Below are positions 1 to 11,424 of a stretch of 64,000 nt of DNA, piece by piece. The first letter of the stretch is position 1, and every line of letters starts with the position of its first letter. The stretch is taken from contig JANUWF010001659.1 in NCBI GenBank assembly GCA_026120185.1, positions 6,572,001 to 6,636,000 on the forward strand, read 5' to 3'. The stretch is from Voacanga thouarsii. Taxonomy: Eukaryota > Streptophyta > Magnoliopsida > Gentianales > Apocynaceae. The notes under the pieces are model-generated. The model was not told the origin of the DNA and did no database searches. It saw only the letters and a list, made by a program, of their open reading frames with translations. Position numbers and translations under genes: made by a program.

Positions 1-99
1 TTTGGAATCAAAATAGCAAGCAGAAAGGAAATCCTTAACATAGAAGTTCATGGAAAGTAATAAATAAAACATCCAGATCACAACAGCTCTTAGCCCCCA

Positions 100-556
100 C
101 TAGTCCTCATCAGAATCTTCAAGATCAGCCTCATACAACCATCCCCCAGAGTTCTTAGAGAAGTCTATCCCAGCCCCTACTGGAAAACCCCTCCATTGGC
201 TCCTTCTCCGGTTGCCTAGAACTCTCCCCGGGCTCAACTCGACTGGGTGGAGGAATGAAAGAAGTCCTAGGTGGAGACTTATAATCAATCTCCCCCAGGT
301 CATCACTATCTGCTGATAAATCCACTAGGGGATTAGGAGGGTGGGGAACATGCTCCACGGCTACATCCTCATCTTCACTGTCAGAAGTTATATCTATCAC
401 TGGGATTGGGGGTGTCTTATGGATCGAGACCTCATCATCACTGCAATCTTCCAACGGAATAACTAGCTGAGGAGCAGGCTTAGGTATCGGGAGGTCTTCT
501 GGGTAAATAGGGACAGGAGGAAGCCATTGCTACCCCTTCCTCGCGGATCTAAGCAT
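100..556 (-). pseudogene. Gypsy leader ORF (ORF0), copy 1: acidic protein with SIM-like motifs
   Basis: Small ORF between the primer site and the gag position of the gypsy internal region, about 150 codons if the frame is followed. It starts MLRSARKG, has an in-frame TAG soon after, then a proline-rich stretch, an acidic segment DCSDDEVSIHK, the motif PVIDITSDSEDED, a second motif PLVDLSADSDD, a proline/serine region, and in another frame an acidic end EADLEDSDED. The frame breaks near the MEGF segment by what looks like one extra T. Copy 2 at 6273-6727 is intact at that point but shifted elsewhere, so an ancestral intact ORF is likely. Hydrophobic VIDI or VDLS cores followed by Ser/Asp/Glu runs match the known form of SUMO-interacting motifs; function is inference. 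Confidence 0.55.
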
Positions 557-644
557 TCTAACCATTCTACAGCATAAACAAGATAGATTACATAAAGATT
601 TGAACTTAAATAAATATAACATATACTATCAACATTTTCCTAAA

Positions 645-663
645 CCTAGGTTCCAATACGACT
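645..663 (-). other. Degenerate tRNA-Met primer-binding site, gypsy copy 1
   Basis: On the minus strand the LTR edge TTACA is followed by a sequence matching the intact site of copy 2 (6816-6832) but with several changes. It shows that bases 1-663 are a second internal region and not flanking DNA. Confidence 0.6.
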
Positions 664-3568
664 TGTAACATCCCACTACCTAGGCTCAACAGGGCCGGGG
701 ATGTCGCCACGTCCAAAGGACAAGGGGTCATTATAACTAGAACACACAACGAAGATAAAACAATACTTTAAAATTTGAAATTTATTACAACCCAAAATTC
801 ATGAATAAATCAAAAATAAAAACTGTTCACTCTCAACTCCCAAAACATTACACAAAATAAATATCAAAATATCTTCCAAAGCAGGCAACAACAAGCTATT
901 CATCCCCACAGTGGGATCGACCTGAAATCATGGTAAAAAGGGTGATGAGATAAAAATCTCAGTAAGTCCGTGTGTGATTTGCGTGTTCAGTGAAAACAGT
1001 TCGTGGATGCAAAGTGTAAGAACTTCATAAAAGAAATACTGGCAAGCAATAAACAATAGTCAAAATTAAGAGTGGCGTTTTGGCTTTTCCAACAATACAT
1101 GTACAATAAAATCAACCACTCAAATGGGTGGTCATGGGTTACCACACGTTAGGCCCCATAACCATACAATGGTCAGAATGCCACACTTTGTGCAGACTGA
1201 CAAAAAGTAGGTGATCAGCCTACCAGGTAAGATAATCCTCCTTCTCTACACCCAAATAAAACCGGTTGTCCATTCTGGTAACACACAGTCCACCTGACTA
1301 AAACTTGCTAGCTCGGACCGGCACGACCTACTAAACTGACATCTTATCCGGGAAGAACTTACCCCTCAGAGGTGCCCACCTACTGAGACACTTACCCTAA
1401 CCCTTCAAAGACTAGTCCTCACAGTCCACCCTTATTGAGTACTCAATGTAATTTATCCCGCTTGGGAGAAAATTGAATAAAACACAGCTCCACTTGAATT
1501 TGGCAATTAAGGATTTTCAACGTTTGGAACAAAGCTGGTTTTAGAAAGAGTTTTAGTGTTTGAATAATACTGTTCATTTATTTTCAAATAATTTGTTTGA
1601 CTGAAATGAAAAAGGAGACAATCCTCAATTGCATGTACAAAAATGAGTGTCCACGCACTCCACATTTGGCTTGTTATAGTAACCATTTTGTATCAAACAA
1701 GTTTTACACAAGAGCTTACCTGATCATTTGCTCGAAATAAAATAAAGATCTCCAAAAGCTGACCTAACCTCGCCTGGGGTAAATATAAGCCATAATTAAA
1801 CTCAAGCCAAAAATTACTTTTACAAATAATCCTAGCTCAACTTACTACAATCATGACCCTAATGTCCCAAGCTTTAAATCTAGATAATAAATAAAAGGGT
1901 TTATAAAATAAATCTAGCTTGATATTAAAATAACTAGGGTTTACGAAATACGTATTAATAAGTTGAAGGTTTAAATCTTGCTATAAATAATTAGGATTTA
2001 TTTGATGAAGGGTCCTAGGACCTAGATGGAATTATTTAAAATAATAATCTATTAATAATTAATTGTTAGAAAATAATTGATAACCAAAATTAGTTGTAAG
2101 TAAATTTTAATGGGTTTGATTGAAAGATAATAAATAAATTTTAATAGTATTTTTGAATATAAGACTTACAAAATTAATATTTTACCTATTATGAATATTT
2201 ATATAAAAGGCTTTATTCGATATTATTATTTTATATATATTTTATTTTCTAGTTGTTTGAGGTTTAATTCATGGAAGGTTGATGAAATAAATTGCTAGAA
2301 TTTTGGACTTCAGTCAATGGTTTGATTGGAGTAATTGATCAACAGATTTTAGGAGCAGCCATGGACTGTTTTTTAAGCAGAATACTGGAGAAGATGATGA
2401 AGCTCTATTCATGGCTGTTCAATGGGAGTTTGTACAGTAAAATGGAGGAAGTTTCAGACAAGGGGAAAGAAGGAACAAAGCTGGAAATCTGATCAGTTTT
2501 TTTTTTCCAAGTTTTTTGGAAATTTCTAGGCAGAATTTTCTACCATGATTCATCCGGTTTGCTACCGGTTTGAAGGGATGTTGAGAGGTCCTTTAAGACT
2601 GGTTTCCAGCCTTCTTTATGGAGGAAATACATGGTTGAATTGCTAGTTGAAAAGCTAGAAGAAATAGCTTGGTTTTTGGCTCACCAAGCTGCGAAACTGT
2701 CCATGAAATTTTCCTGGTTTGCACAGTTTTTGTGCAGCTCGGTTTTAGCTAGAATGTTCAGTCCTCAAGCTAAGTGAAATGGTCATTTTTTCGGCAGCAT
2801 TTGAGAGGGAAAGATGGCTGAAATTTTTGACAACTGGACTAATCTGGAAGCTAGAAAAACTTTCAGTCTACTACATGAAGAAGATGAACACAACCAGGTT
2901 GGAGTTTTGAAGGTTCAACCATGGAGATTAATTCTCTTAGGAACCTTCCAAAACTTCTCCCCATTTTCGGCCAACAAGATACCCCACAAGGACATTTTAA
3001 AAATCTCCATATCACAGAACTTTGATGGAATTTTTCTAAAATAGAATTGGCTTGGATAAATCAAACAACCTAATTGATTAAGACTTAAGGAAAGCTAGAG
3101 ATCAAGAAGGGTATGAATCCCTTAGAAATTTTTGTAGGGCTCAAGAGTAGGATTAGGACATTCCTTTCATGTCACCTCTAGGACAACATTCCTACTCCTC
3201 CCTAAGACTTGCAAGGGCCGGAAAATAGCATTCCTAAACAAAAATAAAATTTAATCATGCTAAAACTCAAATAATGGGATTTGAACTCAAGACCTCCAAA
3301 ACTCTAACCATTAAACCACAACAACTCTTGTTCTTACTTTTTCTCCCAAATATTTTTCCTATTTAGTCCTCAAGCTATTCCCTATTTCTTCCTCAAGCAA
3401 AATTATCATTTTGCCCTTCTTACTCACTAAGCTCAAATAAGCCATCTAGACTATAAATCACATATCTAAAGCACATATAATCATAAAAAATATATTTATG
3501 CACGCGAGAAAATATGATATGCATCCCGAACCCCTTACTCTAAGGTTGGTTTTAGTTGGGGCTTCACA
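664..3568 (-). repeat. Gypsy LTR shared by the two tandem units (internally deleted)
   Basis: Minus-strand LTR beginning TGTGAAGCCCCAACT (at 3568) and ending GGGATGTTACA (at 664). It aligns with the LTR at 6835-11089 on both flanks, but jumps at about 2253, where the other copy carries roughly 1.34 kb more (about 8430-9766). It is therefore a deletion derivative, or the other copy gained an insert; no target duplication is visible at the boundaries. Open frames inside are short and look incidental. Confidence 0.85.
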
Positions 3569-3584
3569 TTCTCCCCTCCTTAGG
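3569..3584 (-). other. Gypsy polypurine tract
   Basis: The minus strand reads CCTAAGGAGGGGAGAA immediately before the LTR start TGTGAAGCC. Position and purine content fit the plus-strand primer of an LTR retrotransposon. Confidence 0.8.
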
Positions 3585-4960
3585 AGAATTTCGTCCCGAA
3601 ATTCAGGCATACCTCTATTTCTGATTGGGATACTTCCACTTCACCCACTCTTTTGATTCCCATGTGGCATCTCTCATGCCATGATGCTCCCACTGAACTT
3701 TTACTATCGGTATCTACTTGTTCCGGAGATTCTTGATACTGCGGTCCAATATTTGCGTGGGCTTCTCCACATAGCTTAGATCGGGTTGCAACACCAATGG
3801 CTCATTATTCAGAACATGACCAGGATCGGCATTGTACTTCTTTAGTTGTGACACATGAAACACATCATGAATTCCCGTCAATCCATCTGGCAAGTCCAAT
3901 CAGTATGCTACCGATCCAATCCTTTCCTTTATCGAGAACGGTCCCAAATACCTCAGATTCAGCTTTCCACCCTTTGGATGCTTCAAGATTTTCCTATTCG
4001 GTGTCAGTCTCAGAAATACACTGTCTCCTACTTGAAACTCCAATTCTCTCCGCCTATTGTCTGCATAGCTCTTTTGTCTGCTCTGAGCTACCTTCAACCT
4101 TTCCCGGATTAACTTAACTTTGTCTAACATTTTATGAACACAGACTTCTCTGGTTTTACTTACGTGACCATCTTCTGACTAACTCCAGTATAGCGGTACC
4201 TGACACTTGCATCCATACAGGGCCTCATACGGAGCCATCCAATTGAAGCTTGATAACTATTATTATATGACAGCTCTGCATATGGCACACATTCGATCCA
4301 CTTATCCCCAAAATCTAGAACACAGGCTCTCAGCATATCTTTCAATATCTGAATAACCCTTTCTGACTGCCCATTGGTCTGCGGATGCGCCGTTGTATTT
4401 AACTTCAAACTCGACCACATTGATTCTTGAAACTTGCCCCAAAAACGAGACGTAAACCTCGGTTCTCGGTCAGACATAATACTTGAAGGCACTCCATGAA
4501 GACGGACTATGTTGCGCACATAGGTCTGAGCCAACTTCTCCATAGAATCTCTTACATTCACTGGTATAAAATGTGCCGATTTGGTCAGTTGATCCACTAT
4601 CACCCATATGGCATCTTTCTGGGTCCTTGACATAGGAAGTCCGGTGACAAAATCTATGGTCACCTCCTCCTATTTCCATTCAGGTACGGGTAACGGTTGT
4701 AGCAGCCCCGCTGACTTTTTGTGCTCCACATTGACCTTCTGACAGGTGAGACACGTCGAGATATATTTAACCACATTCTGCTTCATTCCGGGCCAATAAT
4801 AGGCCCTCTTCAGATCCTGGTACATTTTGACTTCCCTTGGATGAATGGCGTACTTGCTCTTGTGCGCCTCTTCCAAAATTATGTCCTTCAATTGATGCTC
4901 TTCGGCTACACACAACCAATCCCTGGAGTACAAAACTCCCACCTCGCCTTGCCAAAATTC
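3585..4960 (-). pseudogene. Gypsy integrase with GPY/F tail and chromodomain remnant
   Basis: In order on the minus strand: the zinc-binding domain (about 4942-4670) with the His-His-Cys-Cys pattern EEAHKSKYAIH and STCLTCQK; the catalytic core (4663-4160) with the first Asp in TIDFVTGLP, the second in SDREPRFTS, and the Glu in NGQSERVIQ, preserving the D,D,E order; a C-terminal GPY/F-type module (4130-3900) including LRYLGPFSI; then FHVSQLKKY and, across stops, a chromodomain-like stretch VKVQWEHHG..DATWE at about 3690-3620. In chromoviruses this tail guides insertion into heterochromatin. The reading frame changes several times and stops occur between segments, so it cannot yield a full integrase. 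Confidence 0.85.
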
Positions 4961-5046
4961 ATTGTCTTACCATTTAAGCTCATTGTCCTTGAAAAGCTGA
5001 AATTCTGCGCTACTTTGCTGAGCTTCCGCAATTTCCTACCCTAGAT

Positions 5047-5828
5047 CTGGAGTCAACTATAGGTTGCTGACAACAATTCTCTTCTCTTGCACTTTCACTC
5101 TTTTGTCTAACACATCCTGAATTACTTAAATCTCTTGCACTCTTAATCTTTCCATACTCACTTTTCTGCTCAGGGCATCAGCTACAATGTTGGCCTTCCC
5201 GGGATGATAGTTGATTGGACAATGGTACTCTTCTAGGAATTCCATCCACTTTCACTATCTCAAGTTCAAATCCATCTGGGTGAAGATGTACTTCAGGCTC
5301 TTGTGGTCGGTGAACACTTCAAACTCAGCTCTGTATAGGTAGTGTCGCCATTTTTTTAGAGGGAATACAATGGCTGCCAGCTCCAGATCATGCGTAGGGT
5401 AGTTGACTTCATGAGGTCTCAACTTTCGAGAAGCATAAATGATCACTCTTCAGTCTTACATTAATACTTCTCCTATTCCTTCTTACGAGGCATCAGTATA
5501 TAGTGCATAAGGTTTATCTTCCTCTGGCAGACTCAATACTGGCGCTGTCATTAATCTTCGGTTCAACTCTTGAAAACTTTTCTCACATTTCTCACTCCAA
5601 ACGAATGGAACATCGTTTCTCAGCAGTCGGGTCATAGGCGATGCGAGCGTCAAGAAACCTTTGATGAACCGCCTATAGTAACCAGCCAATCCCAAAAAGT
5701 TCAAATCTCGGTGATGTTCTTCGGTTGCTTCTAGTCTGGTACTGCTTCAATCTTGATTCCCTCCTTGGTCACCACATGGCCAAGAAATGCTATACTGTCC
5801 AGCCAGAACTCACACTTGCTAAACTTGG
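5047..5828 (-). pseudogene. Gypsy reverse transcriptase C-terminus and RNase H
   Basis: The minus strand opens inside RT at the segment that in the intact relative at 63.7 kb reads KFSKCEF, then FLGHVVTKEG, followed by LAGYYRRFIKGF (5704-5483, RT thumb/connection), a YTDAS RNase H start, and [15 protein letters not shown] (5446-5255). The palm with the catalytic FIDD motif is missing because the sequence upstream of 5828 is gag instead. Stops lie between 5483 and 5446 and after 5255. Non-functional remnant. Confidence 0.8.
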
Positions 5829-6004
5829 TGAAAAGCTTGCTCCATTGTCACTCTGAGAGGTTCTTCTGACCCCAATTCCAAATCTGGCTTGATCTCATCC
5901 CCCCGATTGGGTGACAGTATTTGAGTTGTCTCAAACCCCGGTGTTACAGGCTCTGCTTTCGGAACTCTCCGGCCTGATGTGGCTACATGGCGCTTCAGTG
6001 CCAT
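5829..6004 (-). pseudogene. Gypsy gag N-terminus fused to the RT remnant by deletion
   Basis: A start codon at 6004 opens MALKRHVATSGRRVPKAE and runs about 58 codons before the sequence becomes RT (see 5047-5828). Gag of chromoviruses is normally several hundred codons and is followed by protease, so most of gag, all of protease and the RT palm have been lost at one breakpoint near 5828. Assignment as gag rests on position after the leader; I see no diagnostic motif in this short piece. Confidence 0.55.
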
Positions 6005-6272
6005 TCTAAACCATGCCTAAATTATGAGTGTATGCATTCAAGTTTAAAATATTTCGAGCATGCATTCACATTCAGGTTTAAGTAAAAGAAAATCATATGC
6101 AAGTTTTTGTGTAAAGAATTGCATAAAAATTTTTTCAAACCTTAAAGTACTCAAAGTACTCTTATTTGTATAAATTTGGAATCAAAGTAGTAAGCAAAAA
6201 GGAAATCATTAACATAGAAGTTCATGGGAAGCAATAAATAAAACATCCTAATCCCAACAGCTCTTAGCCCCA
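6005..6272 (-). other. Gypsy leader between ORF0 and gag
   Basis: AT-rich non-coding stretch between the end of the leader ORF and the gag start. The part from 6175 on matches the start of the window (bases 1-100). No promoter or structure is recognised. Confidence 0.5.
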
Positions 6273-6727
6273 CTAGTCCTCATCAAAATCTTCAAGATCA
6301 GCCTCATACAACCATCCCCCAGAGTTCTTAGAGAAGTCTATCCCAACCCCACTGGCAAACCCCTCCATTGGCTCCTTCTCGGGTTGCCTAGAACTCTCCC
6401 TGGGCTCAACTCGACTGGGTGGAGGAATGAAAGAAGGCCTAGGTGGAGACTTATAATCAATCTCCCCAGGTCATCACTATTTTCTGATAAATCCACTAGG
6501 GGATTAGGAGGGTGGGGAACATGCTCCACGACTACATCCTTATCTTCACTGTCAGAACTTATATCTATCATTGGGATTGGGGGTGGCTTATGGATCGAGA
6601 CCTCATCATCACTGCAATCTTCCAATGGAATAACTGGTTGAGGAGCAGGCTGAGGTACCGGGAGGTCTTCTGGGTAAATAGGGATAGGAGGATGTCATTG
6701 CCACCCCTTCCTCGCGGTTCTGAGCAT
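6273..6727 (-). pseudogene. Gypsy leader ORF (ORF0), copy 2
   Basis: Second copy of the acidic leader ORF. It starts MLRTARKGWQ, has a TGA, then continues with PIYPEDLPVP, DCSDDEVSIHK, the SIM-like PMIDISSDSEDKD and PLVDLSENSDD. The frame shifts after DDLG, where copy 1 has one more G; beyond the shift the downstream part including the acidic terminus is readable in the other frame. Both hydrophobic-acidic motifs are conserved with conservative changes (VIDIT to MIDIS, ADSDD to ENSDD), suggesting past selection. It lies about 90 bases downstream of the primer site and 270 bases upstream of gag. Confidence 0.55.
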
Positions 6728-6815
6728 TCTAACAATCTTACAGCATAAACAAGATAGATTAGATAAAGATTTGAACTTAAATAAATATAACATATACTAT
6801 CAACATTTGCCAAAA

Positions 6816-6832
6816 CCTAGGCTCTGATACCA
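6816..6832 (-). other. tRNA-iMet primer-binding site (gypsy)
   Basis: The minus strand reads TGGTATCAGAGCCTAGG two bases after the LTR edge TTACA. TGGTATCAGAGC is the standard complement of the plant initiator tRNA-Met 3' end. Confidence 0.92.
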
Positions 6833-6834
6833 CT

Positions 6835-9800
6835 TGTAATACCCCACTACCTAGGCCCAACAGGGCCGGGGATGTCGCCCCGTCTAAAGGACAAGGGGTC
6901 TTTATAACTAGGACACACAACGAAGATAAAACAATACTTTAAAATTTGAAACTTATTACAACTCAAAATTCATGAATAAATCCAAAATAAAAACTGTTCA
7001 CTCTCAACTCCCAAAGCATTATACAAAATAAATATCAGAATATCTTCCAAAGCAGGCAACAACTAGCTACTCATGATCACAGTGGGATTGACCTGAAATC
7101 GTGGTAAAAAGGGTGATGAGATAAAAATCTCAGTAAGTCCGTGTGTGGTTTTAGTGTTCAGTGAAAACAGTTCGTGGATGCAAATAGTAAGAACTTCATA
7201 AGAGAAATACTGGCAAGCAATAAACAATAGTCAAAACCAAGATTGGCGTTTTGGCTTTTCCAACCATACACGTACAATAAAATCAACCACTCAAATAGGT
7301 GGTCATGGGTTACCACATGTTGGGCCCTATAACCATACAACGGTCAGAATGCCACACTTTGTGCAGACAGGCAAAAAGTAGGTGATCGGCCTACCGGGTA
7401 AGATACTCCTCTTTCTCTATACCCAAACAATACCGGTTGTCTATTCCGGTAACACATAATCCACCTGACTAAAACTTGCTAGCTCGGACCGGCACAACCT
7501 ACTGAACTGACATCTTATCCGGGAAGGACTTACCCCTCAAAGGTGCCCACCTACTGAGACACTTACCCTAACCCTTCAAAGACTAGTCCTAGCAGTCCAC
7601 CCTTATTCAGTACTCAACGTAATTTATCCTACTTGGGAGAAAATTGAATAAAACACAGCTCCACTTGAATATGGCAATTAAGGATTTTCAACGTTTGGAA
7701 CAAAGCTGGTTTTAGAAAGAGTTTTAAGGTGTGAATAAAACTGTTCAATGATTTTCAAATAATTTGTTTGACTAAAATGAGAAAGGAGACAATCCTCAAT
7801 TGCATATACAAAAGTGAGTGTCCATGCACTCCACATTTGGCTTGCCATAGTAATCATTTTGCATCAAACATGTTTTACGCAGGAGCTTACCTGATCCTTT
7901 GCTCGAGATAAAATAAAGATCTCTAAAAGTTGACCTAACCCCGCTAGGGGTAAACATAAGCCATAATTAAACTCAAGCCGAAATTTACTTTCACAAATAA
8001 TCCTAACTCAACTTACTACAATCATGACCCTAATGTCCCAAGCTTTAAAGCTAGATAATAATTAAAAGGGTTTATAAAATAAATCTAACTTGATATTAAA
8101 ATAACTATGGTTTGGGAAATAGGTACTAATAAGTTGAAGATTTAAATCTTGCTATAAATAATTAGGATTTATTTGATGAAGGGTCCTAGGACCTAGATGG
8201 AATTATTTAAAATAATAAGCTATTAATAATTAATTGTTAGAAAATAATTGGTAACTAAAATTAGTTGTAAGTAAATTTTAATGGGTTTTGATTGAAAGAT
8301 AATAAATAAATTTTACTAGTGTTTTTGAATATAAGACTTACAAAATTAATATTTTACCTATTATAAATATTTATATAAAAAGCTTTATTCTATATTATTA
8401 TTTTCTATATATTTTATTTTATATAATATCTATATATTTTATTTATTTAATACAAGCTGTCATTTATTTGACTAAAATATCATTATTTTATATAATAGTC
8501 CAAATCCACATTTCCCTAGAGTTTTCGAATTCACTAGAAGAAATTATAGTAATAATCATTTTATTGATGGAATAAAATTAGCTTAGGGACAACAAGGTCA
8601 TGATCATATTTCCTTTTGCTAACCATAATCATAAACATATATTCTACACCAATCAACAAAACATCCAAATCATGAATGAAAGCATAGATCCAAATCCATC
8701 ATCACATGATCCAAATTCCACTAACATAATCATATTCCTGGCTTTAACAAGCATACATAATCATAAAACCCTATTCACCAAAGGTGACATAATCTCTAAC
8801 ATACTTATTCAATCATACTATTCACGACATGAAGAGCATGCAACAAAACCCTAAAAGCCATAAAATTCAACCAAAACCAATCATCCACATGCATCAATCC
8901 TAACTCCATCGCAAAACACATCCATTCTCATACTTCAATCCCAACTCCATCACAAAACATATGCACAAACTTTATTCATAAACCATCCTTTTCCAAAACA
9001 GCCTAGAGACATGAATCTAAGATTTAAAGAGAAAGTTGAATAGGCTTACTTGAATGATGACTACCTTGAACTCGATCCAAGAGAATTCCCTCACTAGGAA
9101 GGCTTGATCCATCCAAGGAGAAAAAAGAAAAATGCCCATGGTGGAAGTAACCATTCAACCGAGAGAGAGAGAGAGAAAGAGAAAAAGGGAGTTCATTAGT
9201 ATATACTCATCAAGGTCGAAGATGGAAGAAGATGGAGATGATTGTTCATGCTTACCTTGATGGTGTTCTTGAGCCTTCAAGAAAATTCTGGTTTTTTATC
9301 CAAAAGTGAGACTTTGATTTCTGAGTTTGATGTTAAAAATTGTAGGAATGGATTCACGAGAATGAATAGGTATAATCTGGAGTTTTTGGAGAAGATTGGA
9401 GTGGTTTTGGGTGGCCTTAGGTGTGAGAATGGTAGTAGGTATTCTTGGAGGTTTGGAGAGAATGGAGAGATTGGATGAAGGCTGGCCGAAATTCTGTGGG
9501 GAAAGGGGGGCCAAATTGTTTGGAGGGTTTTGGTAATTGGATTTTCAGTTTTGGGAGGGAAATAAAACTGGTTGTTTGAAATTCAAAGAAAATAATTTAG
9601 GGAATATTTTGTGGTAGCAAATATGGTAAGTAGATCTTTGATGGTGGAGGTCTTTTGGGAAGCTACAATGGCCGACTGAATTGCTGGAATTATACTGAGA
9701 TAAATGTTGTTTGATGGAGCTTTAGGGTGGATGAAATATGGTGTACAATGGTGAAGGAGTTTTTTGGTTGTTTGAGGTTTAATTCATGGAAGGTTGATGA

Positions 9801-11089
9801 AATAAATTGCTGGAGTTTTGGACTTCAATCAATGGTTTGATTGGAGTGATTGGTGAATAGATTTTAGGAGCAGCCATGGACTATTTTTCGAGCAGAATAT
9901 TGGAGAAGATGATGAAGCTCTGTTCATGGCTGTTCAATGGGAGTTTGTACAGAGAAATGGAGGAAGTTTCAGACAAGGGGAACGAAGGAACAAAGCTAGA
10001 AATCTGATCAGTTTTTTTTTTTTCCGCAAGTTTGCTAGAAATTTCTGGGCAGAATTTTCTGCCATGATTCATCCGGTTTGCTGCCGATTTGAAGGGATGT
10101 TGAGAGGTCCTTTAAGGCTGGTTTCTAGCCTTCTTTATGGAGGAAAAATATGGTTGAATTGCTGGTTGAAAAGTTGGAAGAAACAGCTTGATTTTTAGCT
10201 CACCAAGTTGCGAAACTGTCCTGGAAATTTTCCTGGTTTGCACAGTTTTTGTGCAGCTCGGTTTTAGCTGGAATTTTCAGTCCTCAAGCTAAGTGAAATG
10301 GTCATTTTTCTAGCAGCATTTGAGAGGTAAAGATGGCTGAAATTTTTGACAATTGGACTAATCAAGAAGCTGGAAAAACTTTTAGTCTACTACATGAAGA
10401 AGATGAACACAACCAGGTTGGAGTTTTGAAGGTTCAACCATGGAGATTAATTCTTTTAGGAACCTTCCAAAACTCCTCCCCATTTTCAGCCAACAAGATA
10501 CCTCACATGGACATTTTAAAAATCTCCATATCATAGAACTTTGCTAGAATTTTTTTGGAATAAAATTGGCTTGGATAAATCAAACAACCTAATTGATTAA
10601 GACTTAAGGAAAGCTAGAGATCAAGAAGGGTATGAATCCTTTAGAAATTTTTGTAGGGCTCAAGAGTAGGATTAAGACATTCCTTTCATGTCTCCCCTAG
10701 GACAACATTCCTACGCCTCCCTAAGACATGCAAGGGTCGGAAAATAGCCTTCCTAAACAAAAATAAAATTTAATCATGCTAAAACTCAAATGATGGGATT
10801 TGAACTCAAGACCTCAAAAGCTCTAACCACTAAACCACAACAACTCTTGTTTGTATTTTCTCTCCCAAATATTTTTCCTTTTTAATCCTCAAACTATCTC
10901 CCTATTTCCTCCTCAAGCAAAATTACAATTTTTCCCTTTTTACTCACTAAGCTCAAATAAGCCATCTAGACTACAAATTACATATCTAAAGAACACATAA
11001 TCATAAATAAATATATTTATGCATGCGAGAAAATATGATATACATCTCGACTCCCTTATTCTATGGTTGGTTTTAGCTAGGGTTTCACA
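6835..11089 (-). repeat. Gypsy 5' LTR, full-length (about 4.25 kb)
   Basis: Minus-strand LTR from TGTGAAACCCTAGC (11089) to GTGGGGTATTACA (6835). It aligns with 664-3568 at both ends and includes the extra segment 8430-9766. A GA-rich simple tract lies near 9157-9185. No long coding frame is present; short ORFs on both strands look incidental. Long LTRs of this kind are usual for Tekay-type elements. Confidence 0.85.
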
Positions 11090-11424
11090 TAATGGGGGTA
11101 CTGCCCCTCATTAAACTTCCTCCGATTCCAATTTTCCATTTCTCCTACACATTGAAGCGAGTTAGATACGGAAATCACGATTAAAATGAAAAGAATACAA
11201 AGTTAGTTAGTAGCACATAGTCAAAGTTAGTAGGTTGGGTTACAAGGGTATACACACATACACAAAATACAAAAGATAGCACATTTTTGCGGAAAGAACA
11301 AGTATACATATTCACATATTTGCATATTGACATATTTACATGGTCACAGAAAATCACGCGAGTGAGTATTTCCGCCTGTCACGCAGGTGCCCGGGTTTGA
11401 TACCCGGCAACGACGCCAAAAACT
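11090..11424 (-). mobile_element. Tat/Athila-type leader fragment with ORF start
   Basis: Internal sequence following the LTR and primer site of the minus-strand Tat/Athila-type element. An ATG at 11139 opens MENWNRRKFNEGQY and is cut at once by the gypsy LTR edge at 11089. This is all that remains of the internal region, so the element is truncated. Confidence 0.6.
11401..11418 (-). other. tRNA-Asp-type primer-binding site
   Basis: The minus strand reads TGGCGTCGTTGCCGGGTA just after the LTR end. It differs by one base from TGGCGCCGTTGCCGGG, the tRNA-Asp complement typical of Tat/Athila elements. Confidence 0.85.

Larger units (their letters stand above)
1..11089 (-). mobile_element. Tandem Ty3/gypsy (Tekay/Del-like chromovirus) array, minus strand
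   Basis: Reading the minus strand, the order is LTR (11089-6835), tRNA-Met primer site, internal region with a short ORF, gag start, RT/RNase H, integrase and chromodomain remnant, purine tract, LTR (3568-664), then again a primer-site relic and the same internal leader running off the window at base 1. Two internal regions thus share one LTR. Bases 1-620 align over their whole length with 6175-6800. Lineage is inferred from the very long LTR, TGTAA(C/T)A(T/C)CCC-type LTR edge, GPY/F-type integrase tail and chromodomain-like C-terminus. Pol is defective. The array is best explained by unequal or intra-element recombination between LTRs; target duplications cannot be tested because one end lies outside the window. 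Confidence 0.85.

Noticed and set aside
4721..5044. 107-codon ORF on the plus strand
   Set aside because: It is antisense to the gypsy integrase and RNase H remnants and has no recognisable domain.
8600..8854. 84-codon plus-strand ORF in AT-rich DNA
   Set aside because: It lies inside the long gypsy LTR; composition (Asn, His, Ile) follows base content and no motif is present.
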